Below, piece by piece: positions 36,118 to 44,891 of a stretch of DNA of 52,149 nt. Under the pieces are notes generated by a model. That model searched no databases and had not been told where the DNA came from. It saw nothing but the letters and a program-made list of their open reading frames with translations. Every line of letters starts with the position of its first letter. Position 1 is the first letter of the stretch. A program made the translations under genes and the position numbers. The stretch comes from an uncultured Sutterellaceae bacterium (GTDB lineage: Bacteria > Pseudomonadota > Gammaproteobacteria > Burkholderiales > Burkholderiaceae_F): the NCBI GenBank assembly GCA_902797695.1, contig CADBTW010000033.1, positions 1 through 52,149 of the forward strand, given 5' to 3'.

Positions 36118-36972
36118 ATGAGTGAAAAGTCAGATCAGAACCTTCCTATCGAGGCGCCGGACGACCCGAGGAACGAGAAGCCCCTCGTCGAGCACCTGGT
36201 GGAGCTGCGGAACCGGATCGTCAAGTCGGTAATCGCGATCCTCGTCGTGTTCCTCGTGCTCTCCCCCTTCATGAAGCAGCTTTTCGATGGCGTTTCCATG
36301 CCGCTCATGATCGCGCTGCCCGAGGGGACGAAGATGCTTTCGACCGGCGTCGTTGCGCCGTTCCTCGTCCCGCTGAAGGTGACGCTGTTCCTTGCCTTCG
36401 TGATCGCGCTCCCTGTCGTGCTCTACCAGATCTGGGCCTACATCGCCCCGGCCCTCTACCGGCAGGAAAAGCGCCTGGTGCTGCCGGTGCTCGTCTCGTC
36501 GACCGCGATGTTCTATGTCGGCGTGCTCTACTGCTACTTCGTCGTCTTCCGGTTCGTGTTCCGGTTCATCGCGCAGTTCTCGCCTGAGTCGGTGAACTTC
36601 GCGCCGGACATTGATTCGTACTTCAGCTTCGTGCTTTCCATGTTCGTCGCGTTCGGCGTGACGTTCGAGGTGCCGATCATCGTGATGGTGCTGAACCACG
36701 TCGGCATCGCGTCGCTCGCCGCCCTGAAGAAGGCGAGGCCCTACGTGATCGTGGGAGCCTTTGTTCTCGCCGCGATCTTCACGCCTCCGGACGTGCTTTC
36801 CCAGACCCTGCTCGCCCTGCCGCTCGTGCTGCTCTACCAGGCCGGCATCTGGCTAGTCCAGTGCTTCGGGAAGAAGAATCCCCGCTCCTTCATGGATCAG
36901 GAGCGCGAGGAGATCGCGGAGCTTGAGAAGCAGGAGCAGGAACGCGAGGCGAAGGAAGGGAAGTCTTCCTGA
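36118..36972 (+). CDS. tatC: Twin-arginine translocase subunit TatC
   Basis: TatC, 284 aa, six-helix receptor of the Tat pathway. The cytoplasmic N-terminus PLVEHLVELRNRIVKS, including the invariant Glu of the signal-peptide site, and the segment YQIWAYIAPALYRQEKR are conserved, as is the periplasmic FRFIAQFSPESV. The C-terminal tail is charged (EREEIAELEKQEQERE). A terminator follows. Confidence 0.97.
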   Translation: MSEKSDQNLPIEAPDDPRNEKPLVEHLVELRNRIVKSVIAILVVFLVLSPFMKQLFDGVSMPLMIALPEGTKMLSTGVVAPFLVPLKVTLFLAFVIALPVVLYQIWAYIAPALYRQEKRLVLPVLVSSTAMFYVGVLYCYFVVFRFVFRFIAQFSPESVNFAPDIDSYFSFVLSMFVAFGVTFEVPIIVMVLNHVGIASLAALKKARPYVIVGAFVLAAIFTPPDVLSQTLLALPLVLLYQAGIWLVQCFGKKNPRSFMDQEREEIAELEKQEQEREAKEGKSS

Positions 36973-36997
36973 GAGAAGCCGCGACGGCTTCGTTCCG

Positions 36998-37035
36998 AAA
37001 AGGGCGCGGGGAAATTCCTCCCAGCGCCTTTTTTC
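36998..37035. terminator. Terminator after tatC
   Basis: AAGG(G)CGC pairs with GCGCCTT, with one bulged G and an inner GGG/CCC stem. TTTTTT follows on the plus strand and AAAA precedes it, so it may also serve the Nif3-like gene on the minus strand. Confidence 0.72.
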
Positions 37036-37063
37036 TGACCAGTGACCGTCCCGGCGCAGGCCG

Positions 37064-37813
37064 TTACACCGGGTTGTCGATGTCGACGAAGGTCACTTCC
37101 AGCCCGCAATTCTCAGCGACCCACCTGCCGAGCGCCTCGATCCCGAACCGTTCCGTCGCGTGGTGGCCGCAGGCGAGGTAGGGAACGCCGTATTCCTCGG
37201 CGAGGTGTACGGTGGGCTCTGAGATTTCCCCGGAGAGGTAGAGGTCTGCGCCCTGCCCGACCGCTTCCTCCATCATGCCCTGTGCCGCGCCGCTGCACCA
37301 GCAGATCCGCTTCACCTTCTTTTCCGACGGTCCGACGAGGAACGGCTTTCGCCTGAACGCGGCGCCGCATCGCTCGGCGAAGGCTTCCGCCGTGATCGGG
37401 TCGCCCGGGATTTCGCCTGTCCACCCGAGCATCATCTCGCCCCAGCGTCCGAGGACGTCCAGTCCGAGGCACCGCGCGATCCCTGCGTTGTTTCCGAGCT
37501 CCGGATGCGCGTCGAGCGGCAGGTGGTATGCGATGAGGTTCATGTCGAGTTCAAGCATGCGCTTTGCCCGGAGCCGCCGGTAGCCGGTGATGCAGCGGCT
37601 TTCGCTCTTCCAGAACCATCCGTGGTGGACGAGGATCGCGTCCGCCTTCAGGCGGGCCGCGGCTTCGATCAGCGCGAGGCTTGCCGTGACGCCGGTCACT
37701 ACCCGGGTGATTTCAGGCCTGCCCTCGACCTGCAGTCCATTGGGGGCATAATCGTGGAAGCGCTCAGGTTCGAGCAGCGCGTCGAGCTTGTCGACGAGGG
37801 TGCGGGTTTGCAT
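37064..37813 (-). CDS. Nif3-like dinuclear metal-binding protein (YbgI/DUF34)
   Basis: 249 aa Nif3/DUF34 family protein, sometimes annotated GTP cyclohydrolase I type 2. Metal-binding motifs VHHGWFW (about residues 62-68), AYHLPLDAHPELGNN (about 94-108) and GHHATE (about 216-221) are visible. The cellular role is not settled; a part in metal or GTP-related metabolism has been proposed. It is divergent from the DegS-like gene with 11 bases between start codons, and its AAGGA binding site lies over the other gene's start. Confidence 0.9.
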   Translation of the reverse strand: MQTRTLVDKLDALLEPERFHDYAPNGLQVEGRPEITRVVTGVTASLALIEAAARLKADAILVHHGWFWKSESRCITGYRRLRAKRMLELDMNLIAYHLPLDAHPELGNNAGIARCLGLDVLGRWGEMMLGWTGEIPGDPITAEAFAERCGAAFRRKPFLVGPSEKKVKRICWCSGAAQGMMEEAVGQGADLYLSGEISEPTVHLAEEYGVPYLACGHHATERFGIEALGRWVAENCGLEVTFVDIDNPV

Positions 37814-37824
37814 GGATTTTCCTT

Positions 37825-38931
37825 ATGCTGAAGAAGCTTTGGCTTATTTTCTCCCAGACGGTGGCAGTGTGCGCGGGCATCGCCCTCTCTGTCCTGCTTT
37901 GGGAGCAGTACCGCGCTGCGGACTCTCCGGCACCCTCCCGGGGCGTCCGCAGCGAGGGAGCGGTCTTCTCCTACTCGGACGCCGTTGAACGCGCCGCGCC
38001 TTCCGTCGTCAACATCTACACGACCCAGCCCCCGGACGAGGAGGACAGGGAGCTCTCCCAGATCTTTTCCAGTCCTTCGGACGCGTCCCCGCTCGGTTCC
38101 GGCGTCATTGTGAGCCGGAACGGATACATCCTCACGAACCATCACGTCGTCGAAGGGCTTTCGGACCTCGCCGCGGCCCTCTCCGATGGCCGCCAGCGCC
38201 CTGCGAGGCTTGTCGGGGCTGACCCGGAGACGGACCTCGCGCTCCTGAAGATCGAGGAGAAGGACCTGCCGGCCGTCGAATTCGGGACGAGCTCCACCCT
38301 TCATGTCGGCGACGTCGTGCTCGCGATCGGGAACCCCTTCAATGTCGGGCAGACGGTGACGATGGGGATCGTGTCCGCGCTCGGGCGCCGGGGCCTCGGC
38401 CTGAACAGCTTCGAGGACTTCATCCAGACCGATGCGGCGATCAACCGCGGAAATTCCGGCGGGGCGCTCATCAACACCGCCGGGCAGCTGGTCGGGATCA
38501 ACACCGCGATCTTCTCCCCTGACACCAGCTCGGGCACTTCGGTCGGCATCGGATTCGCGATCCCCTCGTCTCTTGTGGAGGACGTGCTTCCTTCCCTGAT
38601 GAAGAACGGCAAGGTCCGGCGCGGGTACCTGGGGCTCGTGCCCCAGGCTGTGACGCCGGAGGTTGCGAAGCGGCATGGCCTGAAGCCTGGCGAAGGGGTC
38701 CTGGTCGCCGTCGTGAAGAAGGGGGCCGCCGCATGGGCGGGAGGGCTGCGCGAGGGAGACGTCATGACGAGCCTGGACGGCGTCCCGCTCTCGGACGTGA
38801 ACGCGATGATGCGCCAGGTCGCCTCCATCGCTCCCGGAAAGACCGTTCCCGTTACCTTCACGCGGGACGGAAAGCGCTGGCGCACCAAGGTGACACTCCA
38901 GGTGAGGCCGCCGCTGCAGAAGCAGCTTTAG
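37825..38931 (+). CDS. DegS-like trypsin-type serine protease with one PDZ domain
   Basis: 368 aa HtrA-family protease. One N-terminal membrane anchor at about residues 5-26 is followed by a trypsin-like domain with catalytic H107 (LTNHHVVEG), D137 (DPETDLALLKI) and S211 (NRGNSGGAL), and a single C-terminal PDZ domain (about 262-360). The anchor and single PDZ resemble DegS, which senses misfolded outer membrane proteins in E. coli and starts the sigma-E response; I cannot show that role here. A mscL terminator follows. Confidence 0.9.
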   Translation: MLKKLWLIFSQTVAVCAGIALSVLLWEQYRAADSPAPSRGVRSEGAVFSYSDAVERAAPSVVNIYTTQPPDEEDRELSQIFSSPSDASPLGSGVIVSRNGYILTNHHVVEGLSDLAAALSDGRQRPARLVGADPETDLALLKIEEKDLPAVEFGTSSTLHVGDVVLAIGNPFNVGQTVTMGIVSALGRRGLGLNSFEDFIQTDAAINRGNSGGALINTAGQLVGINTAIFSPDTSSGTSVGIGFAIPSSLVEDVLPSLMKNGKVRRGYLGLVPQAVTPEVAKRHGLKPGEGVLVAVVKKGAAAWAGGLREGDVMTSLDGVPLSDVNAMMRQVASIAPGKTVPVTFTRDGKRWRTKVTLQVRPPLQKQL

Positions 38932-38979
38932 TCTGCCGGAGAACCGGGGAGGGCCAGGCGCTCCGAGAAAAGAAAAAAA

Positions 38980-39013
38980 CATCCCCGCCGGGCCCATGGA
39001 CCCGGCGGGGATG
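38980..39013 (-). terminator. Terminator of mscL
   Basis: Perfect 13-bp stem CATCCCCGCCGGG/CCCGGCGGGGATG with an 8-base loop; on the minus strand TTTTTTTCTTTTC follows. A strong terminator for mscL, and a barrier for the convergent protease gene. Confidence 0.9.
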
Positions 39014-39085
39014 TGGAGCGCTTCGGGATTTCCGCCTTCGCTGCAGGAAAGAGGATCGCGGCGGAGGGGCGGAGAGACCGGGAGA

Positions 39086-39553
39086 TTACTTCTTTGTTTC
39101 CTTCATGAGGTCGCGGATCTCGCGCAGGAGCTGGATGTCCTCCGGGGTCGGAGCGGGGGCGGCTGCGGCTTCGGCCTCCTTCTCCTTCGCGGCGCGTTTC
39201 TCGGCGGCTTCGCGGAGCGTGTTCATGCACTTCACGATCCAGAACACTACGAGGGCGAGGATGAGGAACTGCACGAGGGCGGTGAGGAAGGCGCCGTAGC
39301 CGAAGACCGTCGCGCCGGCCTTCGTGAGCGCTTCATACGTGTACGGGCCGGCGTAGTCCGGAGGCGTCTGAAGCACGAGGAAGAGGTCCGTGAAGTTCGG
39401 CTTTCCGACGATCGCGCCGATCAGCGGGTTGAAGATATCCTTGACGAGGCTGCCGACAACCTGGTTGAAAGCGCCGCCGACAATGACGCCGACTGCCATG
39501 TCGACGACGTTTCCCTTGGAAATGAACGTCTGGAATTCTTTGACGAAGGACAT
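39086..39553 (-). CDS. mscL: Large-conductance mechanosensitive channel MscL
   Basis: MscL, 155 aa, an inner membrane pentameric valve that opens under hypo-osmotic shock. MSFVKEFQTFISKGNVVDMAVGVIVGGAF contains the amphipathic N-helix and the start of TM1; TM2 is FLTALVQFLILALVVFWIV. The C-terminal part has an Ala/Glu-rich linker and a helix. In some relatives the petABC genes stand between mscL and sspA; here they do not. Confidence 0.96.
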   Translation of the reverse strand: MSFVKEFQTFISKGNVVDMAVGVIVGGAFNQVVGSLVKDIFNPLIGAIVGKPNFTDLFLVLQTPPDYAGPYTYEALTKAGATVFGYGAFLTALVQFLILALVVFWIVKCMNTLREAAEKRAAKEKEAEAAAAPAPTPEDIQLLREIRDLMKETKK

Positions 39554-39751
39554 GCTGTTTGCCTTTAGAACAGATGCTGGAAATGATAGGCGGGCCTCAT
39601 CCGGGCATCAATACTGGACTTCCCGGTTCTCACCCGGTGTAACCGATGTTCTAAAATAATACCTTCAGACCGCACGAAATTCTTTTTCGTGTGCCGGGTT
39701 GCCGCCAATGAAGGCGGATCGCCCTGACTTACTGCTAGGGAACAGCGTCTT

Positions 39752-40357
39752 ATGATGGTTTTGTATTCAGGCACGACGGATCCTTTTTCCCATCGCTGCC
39801 GCTTCGTGCTCTTCGAAAAGGGCATGGATTTTGAGATTCGCGATGTTGACATGTTCAACATTCCGGCTGAAGTGAAGGCAATGTCGCCCTACGGGACCGT
39901 TCCGATCCTGAACGAGCGTGACCTGGTTCTTTACGAAGCCAATGTGATCGACGAGTACATCGACGAGCGCTTTCCGCATCCCCAGCTGATGCCGCCGGAT
40001 CCGATCACCCGCGCTCGCACGCGCATGTTCCTCTACGGCTTCGAGCGCGAGCTCTACGCGCCGGTCCGCGTCCTCGAGGACCACGCGGCTGACGAAAAGG
40101 CAAAGGCCGCGGCGAGGAAGGCAATCTCGAACCAGCTCCAGCAGTTCTCGAGCCACCTCTCGAAGAACAAGTACTTCCTCGGCGAGGAGTTCTCGATGCT
40201 CGACATCTGCATCGCCCCGCTCCTCTGGCGCCTCGACTACTACAAGATCGAGCTCCCGAAGACCGCGAAGGCGATCCAGATCTATGCGGAGCGCGTCTTT
40301 TCCCGCCCGGCGTTCATGGAAAGCATGACGCCCTCCGAAAAGGTAATGCGCCGCTGA
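39752..40357 (+). CDS. sspA: Stringent starvation protein A homologue
   Basis: SspA, 201 aa, a glutathione transferase-fold protein that binds RNA polymerase and supports starvation and acid responses. The thioredoxin-like N-domain (MVLYSGTTDPFSHRCRFVLFEKGMDFEI, then SPYGTVPIL, YEANVIDEYIDERFP) is followed by a helical C-domain. Two adjacent ATG codons are possible starts. Upstream (39554-39751) I see a weak CTAAAATAATA -10 at about 39651 and a small hairpin CCGCC/GGCGG near 39702. sspB follows after one base. Confidence 0.94.
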   Translation: MMVLYSGTTDPFSHRCRFVLFEKGMDFEIRDVDMFNIPAEVKAMSPYGTVPILNERDLVLYEANVIDEYIDERFPHPQLMPPDPITRARTRMFLYGFERELYAPVRVLEDHAADEKAKAAARKAISNQLQQFSSHLSKNKYFLGEEFSMLDICIAPLLWRLDYYKIELPKTAKAIQIYAERVFSRPAFMESMTPSEKVMRR

Positions 40358-40358
40358 A

Positions 40359-40772
40359 ATGACCGCTCCTGAAGCCGAACAGATCCCCTTCAAGCCCTAC
40401 ATGGTCCGGGCAGTCATCGACTGGTGCGAGGACAGCGGCTACAGGCCGTATGTCGTCGTGCAGGTCGATGACGAGACAGTCGTGCCCCGGGAATTCGTGA
40501 GGGACGGGAAGATCACCCTCAGCCTGTTCTCGGAGGCGATCCACAATCCGGATTTCCGGAACGACGCCTTCGACTTCGCGGCGCGGTTTGGCGAAGTTTC
40601 CCGTAACCTGCACATTCCGGTTCGTTCGATCGTCGCCGTTTTCCCGGCGGAGCACCCCGAGCTCGGGATGGGATTCCCGTATGAGGGCCCCGGTGCCTCT
40701 TCAGAGGAGCTTCCCGAAGAGAAGCCGAAGGTCCAGCCGAAGCGGGCTTCCTTCATACAGAAGGTCAAATAA
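40359..40772 (+). CDS. sspB: ClpXP protease specificity-enhancing factor SspB
   Basis: SspB, 137 aa, delivers ssrA-tagged proteins to ClpXP. The substrate-binding domain KPYMVRAVIDWCEDSGYRPYVVVQVDDETVVP and the LSLFSEAIHNPDF-type strand are typical. The C-terminal tail after about residue 115 is flexible and ends RASFIQKVK, the place of the ClpX-binding peptide. Operon with sspA, start one base after its stop. Confidence 0.94.
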   Translation: MTAPEAEQIPFKPYMVRAVIDWCEDSGYRPYVVVQVDDETVVPREFVRDGKITLSLFSEAIHNPDFRNDAFDFAARFGEVSRNLHIPVRSIVAVFPAEHPELGMGFPYEGPGASSEELPEEKPKVQPKRASFIQKVK

Positions 40773-40794
40773 TCAGGTATAGTTTCGTACCCGC

Positions 40795-40870
40795 GCCCGT
40801 TTAGCACAGTTGGTAGTGCACTCGCCTTGTAAGCGAAAGGTCGTCTGTTCGAGTCAGACAACGGGCACCA
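40795..40870 (+). tRNA. tRNA-Thr (anticodon TGT)
   Basis: A complete 76-nt cloverleaf: acceptor GCCCGTT/AACGGGC, D-stem GCAC/GTGC, anticodon loop CTTGTAA, T-stem GTCTG/CAGAC with TTCGAGT, and an encoded CCA end. Pair 27-43 in the anticodon stem is C-A, not Watson-Crick. A TATAGT -10 lies at 40778-40783, inside the gap after sspB. A strong terminator follows. Confidence 0.96.
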
Positions 40871-40940
40871 CATTCGTTGGCGCGGCAGGGTTCGCCCCGG
40901 AAGAATTCCTCCGGAACGCGCCCGCCCCCGATAGAGTCGA

Positions 40941-40970
40941 CCGGCCGTCCAGCCGGCCGGCTTTTTTCTT
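40941..40970 (+). terminator. Terminator downstream of tRNA-Thr
   Basis: CCGGCCG pairs with CGGCCGG across TCCAGC, directly followed by CTTTTTTCTTT. It ends the sspAB-tRNA transcript or the tRNA precursor. Confidence 0.88.
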
Positions 40971-41247
40971 TCCATGGCCCGGTAAGATTCCTGAAAGGCA
41001 GAAGGCGTAAAACGGATGTTCCGGAAGGCTTCCGGCCGCGGGGAATGCGGGGAAAGCCTTTATAATGTGCGAACTTGCCTTTTGGAGATTCGCTTACGCG
41101 ACCGGGCGCCCCGCGCAAGGCGCCCGCAGGGTGCGTCGCACCGCAGGGAATGGAGAAGAGTTCCGTCGCCTGAAGGCACCAAATACAAGAATTTAGCAAT
41201 GCCGTGCTTCCGATCCGATGTTGGGAGGAATGCCGGCAGGATCCCAA
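40971..41247 (+). promoter_or_regulatory. Region upstream of hemA
   Basis: The tRNA-hemA gap of 377 bases holds the terminator and then no gene. A perfect TATAAT stands at 41061-41066 without a recognisable -35 box at 17 bases; it would give a hemA leader of about 175 nt. A short GC-rich inverted stretch (CGGGCGCC ... GGCGCCCG, about 41103-41129) lies in that leader. Only the -10 is a fair call. Confidence 0.4.
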
Positions 41248-42543
41248 ATGCAGCTGCTTGCTCTAGGCCTGAACCACACCACGGCGCCGCTTTCCATCCG
41301 GGAGGCGGTGTCCTTTGCCCCGGAGGAGATCCCCGGGGCGCTCGGCGCGCTCCTTGATGCCGCCTCCCCCGCGAGCGAGGGCGGAGTCCGCGAGGCGCTG
41401 ATCCTTGCCACCTGCAACCGGACCGAGTTCTTCCTTGCCGCGGAGAACGCGGATGCCGCGGTCCGCACGCTCTGCAGTTTCATCGCCGAGCGGAAGCACA
41501 TCAGCCTCCAGCAGTTCATGCCCCATACCTACTGCTACCAGCAGTCGGACGTCGCCCGGCACACTTTCCGCGTGGCGAGCGGGCTCGACTCGATGGTCCT
41601 CGGGGAAACGCAGATCGTTGGCCAGATGAAGAAGGCCTGGAGGATCGCCAAGGACTCGAAGGCGCTCGGGCTCATGCTCGGCCACCTTTTCGACAGCACG
41701 TTTGCCGCCGCGAAGGAAGTGCGGACCGCGACCTCGATCGGAGCACATTCCGTGTCGCTCGCTGCGGCAGGGGTGAGGATGGCCGAGCAGCTCTTCGGTG
41801 ACCTCTCGCGGGAACGGGTCCTGTTCGTCGGCGCGGGGGAAATGATCGAGCTTTGCGCGGCGCACTTCTGCGCCCGGCATCCCGCCGGGGTCACGGTTGC
41901 GAACCGGACGCTTGAGCGCGGAGCGGCGCTTGCGAGGCGGTTCCACGCGCAGGCCGTTGAGCTGCGGACGTTGCCCGACATCGTGTCCGGGTATGACATC
42001 ATCGTGAGCTGCACCGCTTCCTCCCTTCCGATCATCGGGCTCGGCATGATCCAGAAGGCGGTGGCCGAAAGGCGCCATCGCCCGATGATGATCATCGACC
42101 TCGCGGTGCCGCGGGACGTGGAGGCCGAGGTGTCCTCGCTTGACGACATCTACTACTACACCGTGGACGACCTGGGGAAGGTGGTCGCCTCCGGGAAGGA
42201 AAGCCGCCGTGTCGCGGTGACCCAGGCCGAGGCCATCATCGAAATGAAGGTCGGGGACTTTGAGGCCTGGCTCGCGGCGCGTGACGCCGTTCCCGAGATC
42301 CGGGCCCTTCGGGCAAGGGCCGAGGCGATCCGCGAATCCGAGCTCCAGAAGGCGGTTCGCCGGATTGCCTCCGGCGCGGACGCAGCCGAAGTCCTCAAGG
42401 CGTTTTCCCATTCGCTCACCAACAAGCTCATTCACGATCCGACCAGCCTCCTGCGGAACGGCACGGGGCTGAGCGAGGAGGAGCGGGCGAAGGAATCTGA
42501 TATCCTGAAGGGCTTTTACCGCAGCCGCGAGTCGAGGGCGTAG
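41248..42543 (+). CDS. hemA: Glutamyl-tRNA reductase
   Basis: HemA, 431 aa, reduces glutamyl-tRNA(Glu) to glutamate-1-semialdehyde, the C5 entry to haem. The catalytic cysteine is C56 in ILATCNRTEFF. LGETQIVGQMKKAW and the NADPH-binding VLFVGAGEMIELCAAHF follow, then a C-terminal dimerisation helix. The ATG at 41248 has AGGA 6 bases upstream; two in-frame ATGs before it have none suitable. hemA-prfA-prmC order is widespread. Confidence 0.96.
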   Translation: MQLLALGLNHTTAPLSIREAVSFAPEEIPGALGALLDAASPASEGGVREALILATCNRTEFFLAAENADAAVRTLCSFIAERKHISLQQFMPHTYCYQQSDVARHTFRVASGLDSMVLGETQIVGQMKKAWRIAKDSKALGLMLGHLFDSTFAAAKEVRTATSIGAHSVSLAAAGVRMAEQLFGDLSRERVLFVGAGEMIELCAAHFCARHPAGVTVANRTLERGAALARRFHAQAVELRTLPDIVSGYDIIVSCTASSLPIIGLGMIQKAVAERRHRPMMIIDLAVPRDVEAEVSSLDDIYYYTVDDLGKVVASGKESRRVAVTQAEAIIEMKVGDFEAWLAARDAVPEIRALRARAEAIRESELQKAVRRIASGADAAEVLKAFSHSLTNKLIHDPTSLLRNGTGLSEEERAKESDILKGFYRSRESRA

Positions 42544-42580
42544 CGCCCCCGAGTCCCGAAGGCAAGGAAAGCCATATGTC

Positions 42581-42608
42581 GGCGCGCCTGCCGTTGCGGC
42601 AGGCCGCC
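42581..42608 (+). promoter_or_regulatory. Hairpin between hemA and prfA
   Basis: GCCTGCC-GTTGC-GGCAGGC with flanking GGCG/CGCC and one bulged C. No T-run follows. Likely an mRNA structure between hemA and prfA rather than a terminator. Confidence 0.4.
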
Positions 42609-42636
42609 GGAAAGAGACGGAAACAAAGAGAAGAAT

Positions 42637-43722
42637 ATGAACGATTCGATGCGGGCGAAGCTCGCCTCCCTCGGCAGAAGGCTTGAGGAAATCGACGCCA
42701 TGCTCGCCGCGCCTGACGTGTGCAGCGACATCAACCGCTTCCGCGACCTGTCCCGGGAAAGGGCGGAAATCGAGCCCGTTGTCCAGAAGGTCCGCGAGTT
42801 CGATCGGCTTGAGAAGCAGAAGGCGGAGTCCGAGGAGCTGCTCTCGGACCCCGACATGAAGGAGCTCGCCCAGGAGGAGTTCTCGGAGTGCAAGGAGAGG
42901 CTCGCTGAGCTCGACAAGGAGCTGAAGATCATGCTCCTCCCGACCGACCCCAACGACAAGAGGAACATCTTCCTCGAAATCCGCGCGGGAACGGGCGGTG
43001 ACGAATCCGCGCTTTTCGCCGGGGACCTTCTCCGCATGTACATGCGCTACGCCGAGCGTCAGAACTGGCAGACGGAAATCGTTTCGAAGAACGAGAGCGA
43101 CCTCGGGGGCTACAAGGAAGTGATCGTCAGGATCGTCGGAGAGGGTGCCTATTCGAAGCTCAAGTTCGAGTCGGGCGGCCACCGGGTCCAGCGCGTCCCG
43201 GTCACCGAGTCCCAGGGACGGATCCACACCTCTGCCTGCACGGTTGCCGTGCTGCCCGAGCTGGACAAGATCGAGGAGGTCCACATCGATCCCTCCGACC
43301 TCCGCATTGACGTCTATCGCGCCTCGGGCGCCGGCGGCCAGCATGTCCAGAAGACAGACTCCGCTGTCCGCATCACGCACCTTCCCACCGGCCTCGTGGT
43401 CGAGTGCCAGGACGAACGGAGCCAGCGCCAGAACAAGGAGCGCGCGATGCAGGTGCTCGCGTCCCGGCTATACGCGAGGAAGGTCGCCGAGCAGCAGGAA
43501 GCCGAGGCTTCCGAGCGCAAGAGCCTGATCGGCTCCGGGGACCGTTCCGAGCGGATCCGTACCTACAACTTCCCGCAGGGACGCGTGACGGATCACCGGA
43601 TCAACCTCACGCTCTACAAGCTTGACCAGATCCTCGACGGCGACCTGGGCGAAATCATCACGGCCCTGATCACCGAACACCAGACAGAGCAGCTCGCTGC
43701 GCTTGCCGAGCGCCATTCCTGA
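42637..43722 (+). CDS. prfA: Peptide chain release factor 1
   Basis: RF1, 361 aa, reads UAA and UAG stops and releases the peptide. GGQ is at residues 233-235 in [17 protein letters not shown], and the PxT anticodon-like tripeptide reads PVT at 188-190. The N-terminal coiled region covers about residues 1-100. The target glutamine of PrmC, encoded by the next gene, is Q235. Length equals the family. Confidence 0.97.
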   Translation: MNDSMRAKLASLGRRLEEIDAMLAAPDVCSDINRFRDLSRERAEIEPVVQKVREFDRLEKQKAESEELLSDPDMKELAQEEFSECKERLAELDKELKIMLLPTDPNDKRNIFLEIRAGTGGDESALFAGDLLRMYMRYAERQNWQTEIVSKNESDLGGYKEVIVRIVGEGAYSKLKFESGGHRVQRVPVTESQGRIHTSACTVAVLPELDKIEEVHIDPSDLRIDVYRASGAGGQHVQKTDSAVRITHLPTGLVVECQDERSQRQNKERAMQVLASRLYARKVAEQQEAEASERKSLIGSGDRSERIRTYNFPQGRVTDHRINLTLYKLDQILDGDLGEIITALITEHQTEQLAALAERHS

Positions 43723-43742
43723 CGAGGCGGACCGGATTCGCC

Positions 43743-44555
43743 ATGGCTACCGTCGGCGATCTCCTGCGCGAAAAGCGCGGCGAACTGGGAATCTTCGAGG
43801 CGAGGCTTCTTCTCGCCCTCGCGCTCCGGTGCCGCACGGAGCATCTCGTCGCGCACCCTGAGGAAGAAGTGCCCCCTGAGGCCGAAGACGTGTTCCGTGA
43901 ATCGGTAGCGAGGCGCCTGAAAGGCGAACCTTATCCTTATATCAGCGGCGTGCAGGAGTTCTTCGGCCGCCCCTTCCGCGTGACGCCGGACGTGCTGATC
44001 CCGAGGCCTGACACGGAGCTTCTCGTCGAGACCGCCATCGGCCTTCTCAAGGGAAAGGCGGCTCCCCGGGTTCTCGACCTCGGAACCGGGAGCGGCTGCA
44101 TCGCGGTCACCGTGGCGCTCGAGTGCCCGGGCGCCGAAGTATGGGCCTGCGACGTTTCCGAAGGGGCCCTGCGGGTCGCCCGGGAGAACGCCGGGGATTC
44201 CGGGGTCCGCTTCTTCCAGAGCAGCTGGTTCGAGAGCGTTCCCGCGGGAGCCGGCCCGTTTGATCTCATCCTTTCGAATCCTCCCTACGTTGCCGCCTCG
44301 AGCCCCTACCTTCGGGATCTCGGATACGAACCCCGCTCGGCGCTGGTCTCAGGCGTGGACGGCCTCGATGACCTCCGGGTAATCGCCGCCGGGGCTCCGC
44401 TTCGCCTAAGGAGCGGAGGGTGGATCGCCGTGGAGCACGGCTTCGACCAGGGAGAGGCCTGCCGAACCCTCTTCTCGAGTGCCGGCTTTTCCTCTGTCCG
44501 CACCCTCAGGGATCTGGGCGGAAACGACAGGGTGACTCTCGGGCAGCTTTCCTGA
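43743..44555 (+). CDS. prmC: Peptide chain release factor glutamine methyltransferase
   Basis: PrmC (HemK), 270 aa, methylates the glutamine of GGQ in RF1 and RF2. The SAM-binding motif DLGTGSGCIA is at 112-121 and NPPY at 179-182, which binds the substrate glutamine. The N-terminal helical domain recognises the release factor. It lies 20 bases after prfA, and a bidirectional terminator follows. Confidence 0.96.
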   Translation: MATVGDLLREKRGELGIFEARLLLALALRCRTEHLVAHPEEEVPPEAEDVFRESVARRLKGEPYPYISGVQEFFGRPFRVTPDVLIPRPDTELLVETAIGLLKGKAAPRVLDLGTGSGCIAVTVALECPGAEVWACDVSEGALRVARENAGDSGVRFFQSSWFESVPAGAGPFDLILSNPPYVAASSPYLRDLGYEPRSALVSGVDGLDDLRVIAAGAPLRLRSGGWIAVEHGFDQGEACRTLFSSAGFSSVRTLRDLGGNDRVTLGQLS

Positions 44556-44596
44556 GCCCCGCCGCATTTACCATTTACCTCTTCCTTCAGGCAAAG

Positions 44597-44630
44597 AAAA
44601 AGCCGCAGGACCGAAGGTCTGCGGCTTTTT
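44597..44630. terminator. Bidirectional terminator between prmC and tRNA-Phe
   Basis: AAAAAGCCGCAG(G)ACC pairs with GGTCTGCGGCTTTTT, with one bulged G and a GAA loop. Symmetric A and T runs let it work for prmC (+) and for the tRNA (-), whose 3' end is 7 bases away. Confidence 0.9.
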
Positions 44631-44637
44631 GAATCTG

Positions 44638-44713
<76 letters not shown>

Positions 44714-44728
44714 ACGCGTAGGCAAAGA

Positions 44729-44757
44729 ATGTTAGCACCCTTGGTGGAATAATGCAA
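44729..44757 (-). promoter_or_regulatory. Promoter of tRNA-Phe
   Basis: On the minus strand TTGCAT, 17 bases, TAACAT; the start is expected near 44722, about 9 bases before the mature tRNA. A good sigma70 match in the expected place. Confidence 0.75.
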
Positions 44758-44891
44758 ATATTTTTCTCATCGCCCATCAAATGGCTACTGAAAGCGCCGA
44801 TGTGCCGGATGGCATTTGGCTGGACGAGTCTCGATCGAGCGTGAAAAGTCGGCTAATGTTCTTTCAAAATTCTTTTATGAAGGTGTGCGAA